Notes: generated by a model not told the origin, from the sequence alone. Shown: positions 19,788 to 28,767, counted from the first letter of the stretch. The stretch: DNA of 46,542 bases from Bacteroidales bacterium (GCA_021740045.1 JAIPAP010000016.1:1-46542), one strand, 5' to 3'. Translations and numbers: made by a program.

Positions 19788-20363
19788 TTAATTGTATTGC
19801 TGCCATTGTTTTAGATTTTTACACTTCATCTTTGGGAATTTTGTTTTATCAGTTTGGATGTCATATTCACTATAAAACAGTTTTCCATATTTATTCTCAT
19901 ATTGGCATAATATTGATAAACCCTCGAATTCCTTAGGCATTGTTTTTCTATGCATTTTTACATTCATCTGGGGTGATTCAATGATTTTACTATACTCATA
20001 GGATATATTTGTCTCACCATGCTTCGTGAGAACTCTCCCTTCCTTGATATTCTTTTTTATCGGGAGGAATACTGCATCTTTATGTTGCATTAATACTATA
20101 TTATAGGCAGGTTCTTCAGTTCTATTAAATATGTTAAGTGTTATCATCCATTCCATTTTATATATATTATTAATTTCAGGCTCATTAAAAATTCCATTTG
20201 GTTCATTTTTCTGTGAGTGCCTAATAAAACTTTGAAATGCACTAATCTTTGAATTAACAATTAGTTTTGGCCTCCTGAAGTAGTAGTTAATAACCTTAGG
20301 ATATAGAAAATACAATAATCCTAATAATAAGGCAACTATTGATATGATAATTCTTGTCTCCAT
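19788..20363 (-). CDS. Hypothetical membrane-anchored protein, first gene of the dGTPase unit
   Basis: The 191-residue product has one N-terminal membrane segment (METRIIISIVALLLGLLYFL) followed by a basic YYFRRPK stretch, which by the positive-inside rule places the rest in the cytoplasm. The remaining 160 residues look like a beta-rich domain (MEWMITLNIFNRTEEPAYNI, LSILCQYENKYGKLFYSEYD). No family is recognised. A membrane-tethered cytoplasmic domain could act as the sensor or docking partner of the dGTPase whose gene follows. The left end of an IS remnant begins 36 bp beyond its start codon, so its native promoter may have been displaced. Confidence 0.7.
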   Translation of the reverse strand: METRIIISIVALLLGLLYFLYPKVINYYFRRPKLIVNSKISAFQSFIRHSQKNEPNGIFNEPEINNIYKMEWMITLNIFNRTEEPAYNIVLMQHKDAVFLPIKKNIKEGRVLTKHGETNISYEYSKIIESPQMNVKMHRKTMPKEFEGLSILCQYENKYGKLFYSEYDIQTDKTKFPKMKCKNLKQWQQYN

Positions 20364-20399
20364 ATCTCTGAACTATAAAATTTCCTTTGTCTTATCCTA

Positions 20400-21440
20400 T
20401 AAAGTTTCGCATTTGTCTAAACCGTTGAAAATTAACACAAAATTGTTAAAAAATGAAGCATGACAATTAAGTTAATGTACTGAAATGTAGTATATTAATA
20501 GTGACTCCAAACACAAATTACCATGCTACAGCATAAAGATATGCATAAAATTGGAGAACTCAAAAATGATTTTTCAACCAGCTGACTAGAACCCGAATCC
20601 ATCTTCAGAATGCTAGGCGGTTTTTCGTTTTCAGTACTGAGTAAATGCCTTAACCCGCTATACATGAAAGGGTGTTTTTATAGCATGTTTTCAATTGCTG
20701 GCCATGGCTTTCATGGGGAGCCAATCTGTCAATGAATTAACCCCTAGCATTTATCATCATTAGATCGAAGCCCATAAAGATGCTTTTTACCGACTCAAAA
20801 ACAACACTCGTAATCAATGGCGAATGATCTTGTGGCTTTTGCGGTTAAGTACCGCAAGATCATTGAAGAACAAGGGGTTGTCCTGATGGTAAACCTCGTT
20901 GCTTGATCGTTGACGATACCACCCTGTCTTTCATTAGCATGATTGAGATCTATCAGATTCGTTGGTCTATCGAAGTATTTTTCAAAGAATCCAGGAAGCT
21001 GCTTAGACTTGGCAAATGCCAGTCCACTAATTTTGACGCCAAGATTACCGATACGACCAGCACCATGATCCAGCATTTGCTTTTAACCCTCCATCATCGT
21101 TTTGAAGTGTATGAGGCAAAAGGGGCGCTGTTTGCTCATATCGAGGAGCAAATGTTGCGAACAAGGCTGGATCAGCGTTTTTGGGGACTTTTCCAGGAAC
21201 TCATCCGAATTATCACTCATGTTTTCGAGGATATTGAAGAGATGGAACTAATGGAAAAAATCATGACCGATGAAAAAGTAATTGTTTTTTTACTCGATTG
21301 CTACCTGTACCAGAACCTCATAAAGAAGCAGCTTAGCTGAAAATTGAAACCTTATGTTATTGAATGACAGCATTTTAAATGTTTACATAAAATAATAGGT
21401 GGCTAAGAATCAGTAGCCTATGAGTAGGTGCGAAACTTTA
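20400..21440 (+). mobile_element. IS4-family element, internally deleted and decayed
   Basis: The ends carry a 12-bp perfect terminal inverted repeat, taaagtttcgca at 20400-20411 and tgcgaaacttta at 21429-21440; the ends then diverge. Between them is a broken transposase. At about 1.04 kb the copy is much shorter than an intact element of this sort. No target duplication can be made out, so the outer limits may be off by a few bases. Transposition in cis is impossible. Confidence 0.75.
20523..21340 (+). pseudogene. IS4-type transposase pseudogene
   Basis: The start at 20523 (MLQHKDMHKIGELKNDF) is followed after 20 codons by a TGA. Recognisable pieces (FSFSVLSKCLNPLYMKG, then VKYRKIIEEQG) appear in different frames, with a frameshift near 20838, and CLIVDDTTL appears at about 20900. 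This last piece is joined directly to SFISMIEIYQIRWSIEVFFK, a C-terminal motif with the YQIRW signature, so roughly the central catalytic part has been removed. From 20903 to 21340 one frame is open (145 residues) and ends normally in KKQLS. The product cannot be an active transposase. Confidence 0.85.
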
Positions 21441-21552
21441 GTATTTATCATTAGTGAAATGTAGACTTACTAAAAGGCTAGAAATTCGAAAAGATTAATC
21501 CCTCCCACATTCAACCTTCCACCCCACATCATTGTTAACTAAAGAAAATTTT

Positions 21553-22263
21553 ATGCAAACCATGTTACATAAAGCGGATACACGTGGCCTCTCCAACTTC
21601 GGCTGGCTTAATTCTTATCATAGTTTCAGTTTTGGCCGGTATTTCGACCCTAAGCGCGTGCAGTTCGGTGCCCTCAGGGTGCTCAACGACGATACTATTG
21701 CTCCCGGAACCGGCTTTGGAACACACCCGCACGACAACATGGAGATCATTACCATTCCATTAGCGGGAGCCCTTGAGCATAAAGACAGCATGGGCCATAA
21801 ATCGGTTATCGAAACGGGTGATGTGCAGGTTATGACCGCCGGAACCGGTATAGAACATTCCGAATACAACCATTCCAAAGCAGAATATGGGCATTTTCTC
21901 CAGCTATGGATATTTCCCCGCGAGAGAGACCTTACCCCCCGCTACGATCAGAAGAAATTCGATTTCAATAAACTGAATAATCAATTTCTCACCCTGGTCA
22001 ATCCCGATCATGAAGGGGGCCTTTTTATTCATCAGGATGCCTGGATATCAATGATCGAGCTGGAAGCAGGTAAAGAAGCTACTTATAAATTGCATAAAGA
22101 ATCAAACGGTGTGTATGCCTTTGTCATCGAAGGAAAAATCACCATTAACGATCACCTATTGGAAAAACGGGATGCACTTGGCATATACGAAACCACTTCA
22201 TTTACCATGCATGCCACTGAAACCGGCAAAGTCCTGCTAATTGAAGTGCCGATGGAGGAATAG
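21553..22263 (+). CDS. Pirin-family protein (YhhW-like bicupin)
   Basis: This 236-residue protein is a pirin/YhhW-like bicupin. Members bind one metal in the N-terminal cupin, and some show quercetin 2,3-dioxygenase activity; physiological roles are mostly unclear. ATG 21553 is chosen rather than an upstream TTG (21532) because the conserved family start (HKADTRG) follows directly. Metal ligands are His58 and His60 (GTHPHDNME), His102 and Glu104 (GIEHSEYN), each one residue on from His57, His59, His101 and Glu103 of E. coli YhhW. The second cupin (about 145-236) lacks ligands, as usual. It has no signal peptide and stands alone next to the IS remnant. Confidence 0.93.
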   Translation: MQTMLHKADTRGLSNFGWLNSYHSFSFGRYFDPKRVQFGALRVLNDDTIAPGTGFGTHPHDNMEIITIPLAGALEHKDSMGHKSVIETGDVQVMTAGTGIEHSEYNHSKAEYGHFLQLWIFPRERDLTPRYDQKKFDFNKLNNQFLTLVNPDHEGGLFIHQDAWISMIELEAGKEATYKLHKESNGVYAFVIEGKITINDHLLEKRDALGIYETTSFTMHATETGKVLLIEVPMEE

Positions 22264-22622
22264 AGCGAACTCCATTCTGAAAAGTTTCACAGCTTGAAAG
22301 TTATGACTTGGAGCTATGAGACCAGTCAAAAAAGCCTTATAACCCCTATCCCAAAATCTTTCGGGACCAAAGGGGGCTTTCTCAAGCTGCTGATTTTTAA
22401 TAATTCCCCTTTCCTGTTTTGTGCGCGGCGGCTACGCTCTAATTAGAGTCTGTCTCCAAACTGCCTCTCGAACTTCGCCCCTCTAACTCCCTTGCCTTAG
22501 GCAAGAAGACCATATAGCCGGCTGATTGTGAGGCCGTTCCCCTTTAGGGGATTAAGGGGTTAGGGATAGAATTGGTAAAATCAGCCGTTTGAACCCTTTC
22601 CAGTCCGGCCAACTTTAAATGC

Positions 22623-22658
22623 CGAAAAAACAGAAATCTTTGATTTCATGTTTTTTCG
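22623..22658. repeat. 16-bp hairpin with one bulge
   Basis: Arms cgaaaaaaca + gaaatc and gatttc + tgttttttcg pair over 16 bp with a single bulged a and loop ttt. A long near-perfect stem with A- and T-rich bases can act as a terminator in either direction. Confidence 0.7.
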
Positions 22659-22659
22659 T

Positions 22660-22689
22660 GCCTGCCCGAATGAATTCGTTCAGGCGGGC
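22660..22689. repeat. 30-bp palindromic repeat (gcctgcccg...cgggc)
   Basis: The 30 bases from 22660 read gcctgcccgaatgaattc and onwards as a palindrome if G-T wobbles are allowed. It is directly next to the hairpin above. The gcctgcc core recalls that of the 9.4-kb array. Confidence 0.6.
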
Positions 22690-22875
22690 ATCCCCACCTG
22701 ACCGGTCATTCAAGCTCGAAACTTTAGACTTGCGACTTGAAACTTTAGACTTTAAACTTCTTTCCAACCCGCCACACTAAGCTAAGCCTGCATAAGCAAG
22801 CTAACGACTTAACTGTAACTTTTCCACCTCCTCCCCGTCAAACCCCAAACTAAACTAACCAAAAAAAATCCGGTC

Positions 22876-24102
22876 ATGAAACATGTAATTTTACTGCTTG
22901 TGTCAGCTATGTTGACATTCAATTTTGCCATTGCCCAGGACCACAGCGGCTTTATTTACGGAACGATCACCACGGTGGATGATGATGTATACACCGGGCA
23001 GATCCGCTGGGATGATGAAGAGGCTTATTGGTTCGATTTTTTCAATTCGGAAAAGAAAGGCAATGAGTACCTGCGTTACTTATCACGCGAAGATATGGAA
23101 TATCTTGAAAAACGGGATGAATCCTGGGAAGGCCTTTTCGACCTGATCCGGGTTGAAAGCCATAACGAGGATTTTAATCACATTTTCGAATGTACGTTCG
23201 GGAACATTCAAACAATGGAATTTACAGGCCGAAAGAGTGTAAGGCTTACCTTTAAGAATAACAGGGAAATGGAGGTTAGCGGAGGCTCCAATGATCTGGG
23301 TACCACCATTAACATTTATGATGAAGAAATGGGGGAAGTAGGACTTGACTGGGACCGGGTCGCGCTGGTGGAGTTCCTGCCAACACCCAATGGTTTTCGA
23401 AGTCATTGGGGAAATGCCATCTATGGAACCCTGTATACAGAAACAGGCAATGAATTCGCCGGTTACATCCAATGGGATCATGATGAGCGCATGTCGACCG
23501 ATAAACTTGACGGTGATCATAAAGACGGCGACATTTCCATTCCTTTTGAGAAACTGCTTTCTATCGAAAAAACCAACCGGGGATGCGACGTGGTTACCAC
23601 AAGCGATAAAGAATTTTATTTGAAAGGGAGCAACGACGTAAACAGCAGCAACCGGGGGATTATCGTGAACGTGCCCGGTCTTGGCCGTGTGGATATCGAC
23701 TGGGATGAGTTTAAGAAACTGGAACTGGATCCTGACCATCAGCAATCCGGCGCCGGCTATAAAGATTATGGCATTCCCTACCGCCTGGAAGGCACGGTAA
23801 TAACAGAAAATGGAGATAATTACTCCGGATATATTGTTTATGATCTTGATGAAACCTGGGATTATGAAATCCTGCAGGGAGAAGATAAGGATATGGAATA
23901 TTCCATCCCGTTTAAACACATCAAAGAGATCATCCCTAAAAATTACGAATATTCACGTATTGTCATGAGAGACGGCAAACAACTCATCCTTGGTGAAAGC
24001 CATGATGTGAGTGATGAAAATTATGGTATTCTCATCGCCGTAAACAAGGAAGGATATGAATATGTGCCATTTGTAGAAGTGGATAAGCTTGTGTTCAAAT
24101 GA
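22876..24102 (+). CDS. Secreted protein of three beta-rich repeats
   Basis: The 408-residue protein has a signal peptide (MKHVILLLVSAMLTFNFAIAQ) and three related units starting at about residues 29, 185 and 304: YGTITTVDDDVYTGQIRWDD, YGTLYTETGNEFAGYIQWDH and EGTVITENGDNYSGYIVYDL. Each is followed by a SIPFxxIxxI-type strand and a unit with GSNDVN/GESHDV and RGIIVNVPGLGRVDIDWDEF. The pattern of short strands with conserved aspartates suggests small barrels of SH3 or PRC type. The protein is very acidic. It lacks a T9SS signal or lipobox, so it is probably periplasmic. I do not know its function. It stands alone between two gaps, upstream of the GH57 gene. Confidence 0.75.
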   Translation: MKHVILLLVSAMLTFNFAIAQDHSGFIYGTITTVDDDVYTGQIRWDDEEAYWFDFFNSEKKGNEYLRYLSREDMEYLEKRDESWEGLFDLIRVESHNEDFNHIFECTFGNIQTMEFTGRKSVRLTFKNNREMEVSGGSNDLGTTINIYDEEMGEVGLDWDRVALVEFLPTPNGFRSHWGNAIYGTLYTETGNEFAGYIQWDHDERMSTDKLDGDHKDGDISIPFEKLLSIEKTNRGCDVVTTSDKEFYLKGSNDVNSSNRGIIVNVPGLGRVDIDWDEFKKLELDPDHQQSGAGYKDYGIPYRLEGTVITENGDNYSGYIVYDLDETWDYEILQGEDKDMEYSIPFKHIKEIIPKNYEYSRIVMRDGKQLILGESHDVSDENYGILIAVNKEGYEYVPFVEVDKLVFK

Positions 24103-24228
24103 CAATCTCTGCAAAAATCCAAGGTTCAGGTCGAAGAAATGGATGATAGATTGATGACTGATTGGATGAATGATCAAGTCCGTATATTTTATCCTATCTT
24201 AAAAACAAAATGGCAACCCATTTATTCT

Positions 24229-24236
24229 TATATTTG
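24229..24236 (+). promoter_or_regulatory. -7 box (TATATTTG) for the GH57 gene
   Basis: TATATTTG is a full match to TAnnTTTG and ends 35 bp before ATG 24272, leaving a leader of about 28 nt. A -33 TTG is not evident. Confidence 0.45.
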
Positions 24237-24271
24237 ACCTATAATTAGGATCGTATTTAATAAATGGGATT

Positions 24272-27200
24272 ATGAAAAAGCTCTACCAAATTTCGGCTGC
24301 TATTGTGGCCTGCCTTATTAGCATTGCAACAATGGCGCAATCTATTTCGGGGGATGTTAAATTCTGGAATCAAAGCGACCTGCTTGGATTTGATAAAATC
24401 GATGATTGTAGGGGCACCACAGGCGATATCAGTTCAGCCTATGCCCGAATACAAGATAACACCCTGATGCTGCGGGTTACCTTTGATGATATGGTCACCC
24501 GCAAAGGAAACAAGGTTGAAAAAGATCATTTCCGCGACAAGGATATAAAGCTTCAGCTCGAAATCAGCCGGCACGGACAAGCAATCAACTTGCAGGAAAA
24601 AGCAATTGATCTTTCATTGCTTCAAAGTTCACAAACTAAAAGCCATTACCTTAGAACACCACAAGCAAACCTGTGGGAAGCAAGTATCAACTACTCAGCG
24701 GATGTTCCGATTGATGACCTCCGGTTTTCGCTTTTTGTTAAGATAGATGGAAAAACTGTGGATCAATTTGTATCAAATGGACGGGATCCTGATGCAACAG
24801 GCAACTGTGCATTTGTCCATCATGGCAACCAGGGCATAACCTATACTGAAGTTTTCTATGGCAGTCCAAATGGTCAAAGCGGCTTGGAAGGAAGTGGCTT
24901 TGATGAAATCTTACAAGTTCATGAAGCTACTGATATACCGGGGAATTTCCATATGTCGGGAACACTTATGCCTGCTGCCGAATGGCATAATCCTGAGTTT
25001 AACGACTGGCTCTATAACCTGGCTTCCGAAGGCCTTGCCGAGATGATGACCTCTGCGCTAGGCCAGCATATCATGCCTTTCCTTCAAAACGATATGAACA
25101 ACTGGTCGGTTGGTATCGAATCTGATATGGTTGACTTTCAATATAATTACACCCCTACAACCGCCTGGGTTCCTGAGCGGGTATGGCTTACTCCCGATGT
25201 TTATCCCAATGCCGGAGTTATTGATTGGCTGGGTGATAACTGGGCACAGCATGGCGTTTGGGGCGTGGTGCTGGACGACAGCCCGCATCTTAATGGATAC
25301 GACAACCGCAAGATCCACTGGATGAACAATGGCTCGGGCATCGATCTGCGCGTTATTCCCATCAATAATTCTTTTGTGGGTAATATGCAAAACAATGCCG
25401 ATGCCGCCAAGAACCAAATTGCCGGCATGGGCGAATACAACATCTGCGTTTATGGCACCGACTGGGAAGTGGCTGCCGAAATGAACGAACATGACGGCAC
25501 CTTTTACCTCGATAATTATGAAAGCGTCCTCTGGTGGTGCCATGACAATTATCCCGGTGTAAATGTCTGGAAGATGTCGGATGCCATGCAGAACAGCAAC
25601 TTTAACGGCACAGGAGCCGATATTACCCCTGGAACCTACAACTTGCTGGGAGGCGCCGATGGCTACGGCGGCAGCAACAACAGTTGGTACACCCAATGGG
25701 CAGCTACCCCCTCTCATTCCGATTTTCACGATCCCCAGTGGACGTACGGTTACGTTTGGGACGATGCCCATAACAACCTGCTCACAGCTCCTGATAACAA
25801 TCTTTCCCAACTGGCATGGTATATCATGATGATCAACCTGCATGAAACCGGCTGGCACGATGGCGGAGAAGTTGCCGGATGGGAACACCGTTATTCATCC
25901 CATATTAAAAATGCCAATGTTTATGCCCACGCCGCCCGATGGGCCGATGGTCAGTACCAGGAAGACCTGGCGGCTTATTATGATGATATCGACCACGATG
26001 GGGTGGATGAAGTGGTGATTCATAACCAGGATATTTTCGCTGTATTCGAAAGCATTGGTGGTAAAGTTAATTGGTTATTTTATAAAGATAACAGCGGAAA
26101 TGCCCATTCCGTGGTTGGTTCCGATATGGCCTACTGGTCGGAAACCGATGGCGACTATAATGAAAGCTCCAATAACCATGTAGCTGCTCTCTCCGATGTA
26201 TATCCCTATCAGCAGGATGCCATTTATGATATTGATATCATCCAAAGCTCAGGCGATACAGTCATAGTGGAATTATCGCAATGGGGTGTAAAGAAACGTA
26301 TCGAATTAACCGGCGGAAATAATTATTTGGATGTTACCTATGATTTTTATGATAGTGATGGCTATGTAAAATCCGGCTGGTCGCCGGGCCTGATGGACCT
26401 TGTTTGGTCAGGTAAAAGTCATGTGCAGCGCATGTGGGGCGATTACGGGTCTTATTGCGGACAGCGGAATTCCTCCTCCGGAGCAACAGTTGCCCTTGTA
26501 CTTGGCAATGGCGGTGCACAGCATAATACCCAGTTCGAAGGCACCCTGGTAATGGGTGATGAGATCAACGGCTACAACCGGTTCTTAACAAGGTTGTATG
26601 CCGGATATACTTCAGAGCCCTCCGGAACTACCGTCCCCGAATTAAATGACCTGGCCGGCCAAAACATGGACATCTTCCCTCCCACCATGAACGATCAGGC
26701 CTTTCAAATTGACAACAACACCGTGGAGATCACCTTTAGCGAAGCCGTGGAGATCACCTCGGCAGAAAACATTGCCAATTACACACTGCAAGGCTTTTCT
26801 GGCAACTACACCCTTGAATCGGCTCAACGCCAGGACGATTGGCGAAAAGTTCACCTCACCATAGCCGAAAACTGGCAGCCCGGTGATGAAGGTGAAATTA
26901 TAGTGGAAAATGTGGAAGACCTTAACGGAAATGTGATCGAAGATGAAAACAGCTCCGCATTTACAATACCTTCGGGTGTTACGCCCCACACTATCAACAT
27001 CGACGGCACTAACGATTTTGATCCTGAAACCGAGCTCATGGTCACCAATGATTATACCTTGTATATCACCTGGGATAATGAGAAAATATACCTGGGCTTC
27101 GAAAGCCTTAATCTGAGTGGTGGTGGCGATCTTTTTGTCAACCTCGACACCGATCAAACCGCAGGTAGCGGGGCACCGGAAGGCTCCTGGGGCCGTGTGG

Positions 27201-28735
27201 TTTATCCGGAGGATTTCATGGCCGAATACCAGGTAGCCATCGAAGGCGGTGGAGGCTCCATTCAATTGAATAATTATACCGGTGGTCAGTGGAATTATCC
27301 CGGTAGTAATGGCGCCGAATCCTATGAAGGCTGGGAAGAAAACGGATTGACTGAGATAGCAGTTCCCTGGGAATCACTGAACAATCCCCAGGGCATTGCC
27401 CTTTCGGTGCATGTTTCCGAAGAAGATAACCAAATGATCACAGCAGCCTATCCCGGTGAAAATCCCACGGGTGATCACCCCACCCTTACCCATGTGTATG
27501 CCTATTATCAACCTTACATCCCTTCAGGAATGCCGCTAGCAGGTATGGAGCCCAATACAGCGGTAATTGTGCCCGAACCGCAGGGTGATACACAGGAGAT
27601 TTCCCTTACCTCCGGTTATCAGTTTATTTCGAGTTACATCCAACCCGGTGACCCCGAAATGACAGTTGTGGTTGAAAGTTTGATGAATAACGAAACCCTT
27701 GATTTTATTCGCAATTCCAATGGCTCGCTATTGCACAAGATCGGACCGGTTTGGGTGAACAACATCGGCGATTGGAATACTACTGAAGGTTATTTATTCA
27801 GGATGTATGAAGTTGACAACTTCACCATTAGTGGCACTACCATGGATCCGCATACGCCTATAGACCTTGGAGATGGCTACCAGTTTATAAGTTATTTACC
27901 GGCCAGTCCCATGGATGCACAAGTCGCTGTAGCTTCTATCCTGGATAACCTGGACTTTATACGAAACAGCGATGGGGCCATGTTGCGCAAGATCGGACCG
28001 AACTGGATCAATGATATCGGTAATATGATGCCCGGAGAAGGTTACCTGGCCCGAATGAATGACGCCGATGAGTTGGTTTATCCGGTAAGCGGGAAAAAGC
28101 TGACAAATCATCATAAACCAAAACCACAATATTTCAAGTTTTCCGGAGGTAATCCGGCCGATCCGGTTTACACACTCTACCTTGAAGCCAGCCAAGGCAT
28201 TGAAGCCGGTGATGAAGTGGGCGCTTTCCAGGATGGTAAATTACTGGGATCGACCTTTATTAATAAGGAAGGACCTTTTAGCAATAGCCTGGCTGTTTTC
28301 AAAACCCTTGATGATCAGCAAGGGTATAGGACAGGTAAGCCTATCAAACTTAAATTGTACGATAAAAGCGCGAATAAGGAACGTAATTTGACGGTTGATT
28401 TCGCCAATCCATACGGGGATGCACATACAAGCATCACAGCTCCTGCTGGTGACGGTAAGTACAGCATAGCACGCATTACCAAGCAAAATAAAGGCTTTGT
28501 GCGTTCGGCCGGTTTCATATTTTATCCCAATCCGGCAAAAGACATTGTGCATATTCATGCCCGCAGCTCCATTAAACGAATTAGTTTGATGAATTATACC
28601 GGACAAGCTGTTCTTCAAAATTCGTTTAATGACCATAATATCGAGCTGGACATTAGCATGGTTGAACCTGGGCTCTATGTTTTGGAAGTGGACATGGAAG
28701 CGGGGATCAAGTCGGAGAAGATAATTATCAAGTAA
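24272..28735 (+). CDS. Giant GH57-like alpha-glucanase with T9SS signal
   Basis: This 1487-residue protein resembles GH57 amylase/pullulanase-type enzymes. A signal peptide (MKKLYQISAAIVACLISIATMAQ) is followed by a beta-sandwich (about 25-170) and the GH57-like barrel. Motifs that fit are FVHHGNQG (region 1), SGTLMP (region 2), TTAWVPERVWLTP with candidate nucleophile Glu302 (region 3) and CVYGTDWEVAAE with candidate acid/base Asp397 (region 4). Behind it come a SbsA-type Ig-like domain (about 800-895), a CBM9-like sandwich (about 905-1085), two copies of an 85-residue module (about 1107-1271: GYQFISS...LDFIRNSNGSLLHKIGP), another sandwich (1289-1390) and a T9SS type-A sorting signal (from 1413, FYPNPAKD). 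It would digest alpha-glucan at the cell surface, with the GH31 protein. The GH57 call rests on motifs only; substrate is unknown. Confidence 0.8.
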   Translation: MKKLYQISAAIVACLISIATMAQSISGDVKFWNQSDLLGFDKIDDCRGTTGDISSAYARIQDNTLMLRVTFDDMVTRKGNKVEKDHFRDKDIKLQLEISRHGQAINLQEKAIDLSLLQSSQTKSHYLRTPQANLWEASINYSADVPIDDLRFSLFVKIDGKTVDQFVSNGRDPDATGNCAFVHHGNQGITYTEVFYGSPNGQSGLEGSGFDEILQVHEATDIPGNFHMSGTLMPAAEWHNPEFNDWLYNLASEGLAEMMTSALGQHIMPFLQNDMNNWSVGIESDMVDFQYNYTPTTAWVPERVWLTPDVYPNAGVIDWLGDNWAQHGVWGVVLDDSPHLNGYDNRKIHWMNNGSGIDLRVIPINNSFVGNMQNNADAAKNQIAGMGEYNICVYGTDWEVAAEMNEHDGTFYLDNYESVLWWCHDNYPGVNVWKMSDAMQNSNFNGTGADITPGTYNLLGGADGYGGSNNSWYTQWAATPSHSDFHDPQWTYGYVWDDAHNNLLTAPDNNLSQLAWYIMMINLHETGWHDGGEVAGWEHRYSSHIKNANVYAHAARWADGQYQEDLAAYYDDIDHDGVDEVVIHNQDIFAVFESIGGKVNWLFYKDNSGNAHSVVGSDMAYWSETDGDYNESSNNHVAALSDVYPYQQDAIYDIDIIQSSGDTVIVELSQWGVKKRIELTGGNNYLDVTYDFYDSDGYVKSGWSPGLMDLVWSGKSHVQRMWGDYGSYCGQRNSSSGATVALVLGNGGAQHNTQFEGTLVMGDEINGYNRFLTRLYAGYTSEPSGTTVPELNDLAGQNMDIFPPTMNDQAFQIDNNTVEITFSEAVEITSAENIANYTLQGFSGNYTLESAQRQDDWRKVHLTIAENWQPGDEGEIIVENVEDLNGNVIEDENSSAFTIPSGVTPHTINIDGTNDFDPETELMVTNDYTLYITWDNEKIYLGFESLNLSGGGDLFVNLDTDQTAGSGAPEGSWGRVVYPEDFMAEYQVAIEGGGGSIQLNNYTGGQWNYPGSNGAESYEGWEENGLTEIAVPWESLNNPQGIALSVHVSEEDNQMITAAYPGENPTGDHPTLTHVYAYYQPYIPSGMPLAGMEPNTAVIVPEPQGDTQEISLTSGYQFISSYIQPGDPEMTVVVESLMNNETLDFIRNSNGSLLHKIGPVWVNNIGDWNTTEGYLFRMYEVDNFTISGTTMDPHTPIDLGDGYQFISYLPASPMDAQVAVASILDNLDFIRNSDGAMLRKIGPNWINDIGNMMPGEGYLARMNDADELVYPVSGKKLTNHHKPKPQYFKFSGGNPADPVYTLYLEASQGIEAGDEVGAFQDGKLLGSTFINKEGPFSNSLAVFKTLDDQQGYRTGKPIKLKLYDKSANKERNLTVDFANPYGDAHTSITAPAGDGKYSIARITKQNKGFVRSAGFIFYPNPAKDIVHIHARSSIKRISLMNYTGQAVLQNSFNDHNIELDISMVEPGLYVLEVDMEAGIKSEKIIIK

Positions 28736-28767
28736 CCTCCGAATGATCTGGTTATCTATAACCCAAA

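Larger units (their letters stand above)
22264..22875. other. 0.6-kb gap with several palindromes, no gene
   Basis: No supportable coding region is seen. It holds short inverted words near the front (cccctttaggggattaagggg at about 22540), two strong hairpins listed separately, and near 22717-22755 a direct repeat of gaaactttagactt. A taactttt box before the next gene (about 22815) may be a weak promoter. Confidence 0.5.

Noticed and set aside
20795-21076. 93-codon minus frame in the IS
   Set aside because: Opposite the transposase remnant, whose YQIRW motif fixes the coding strand as plus.
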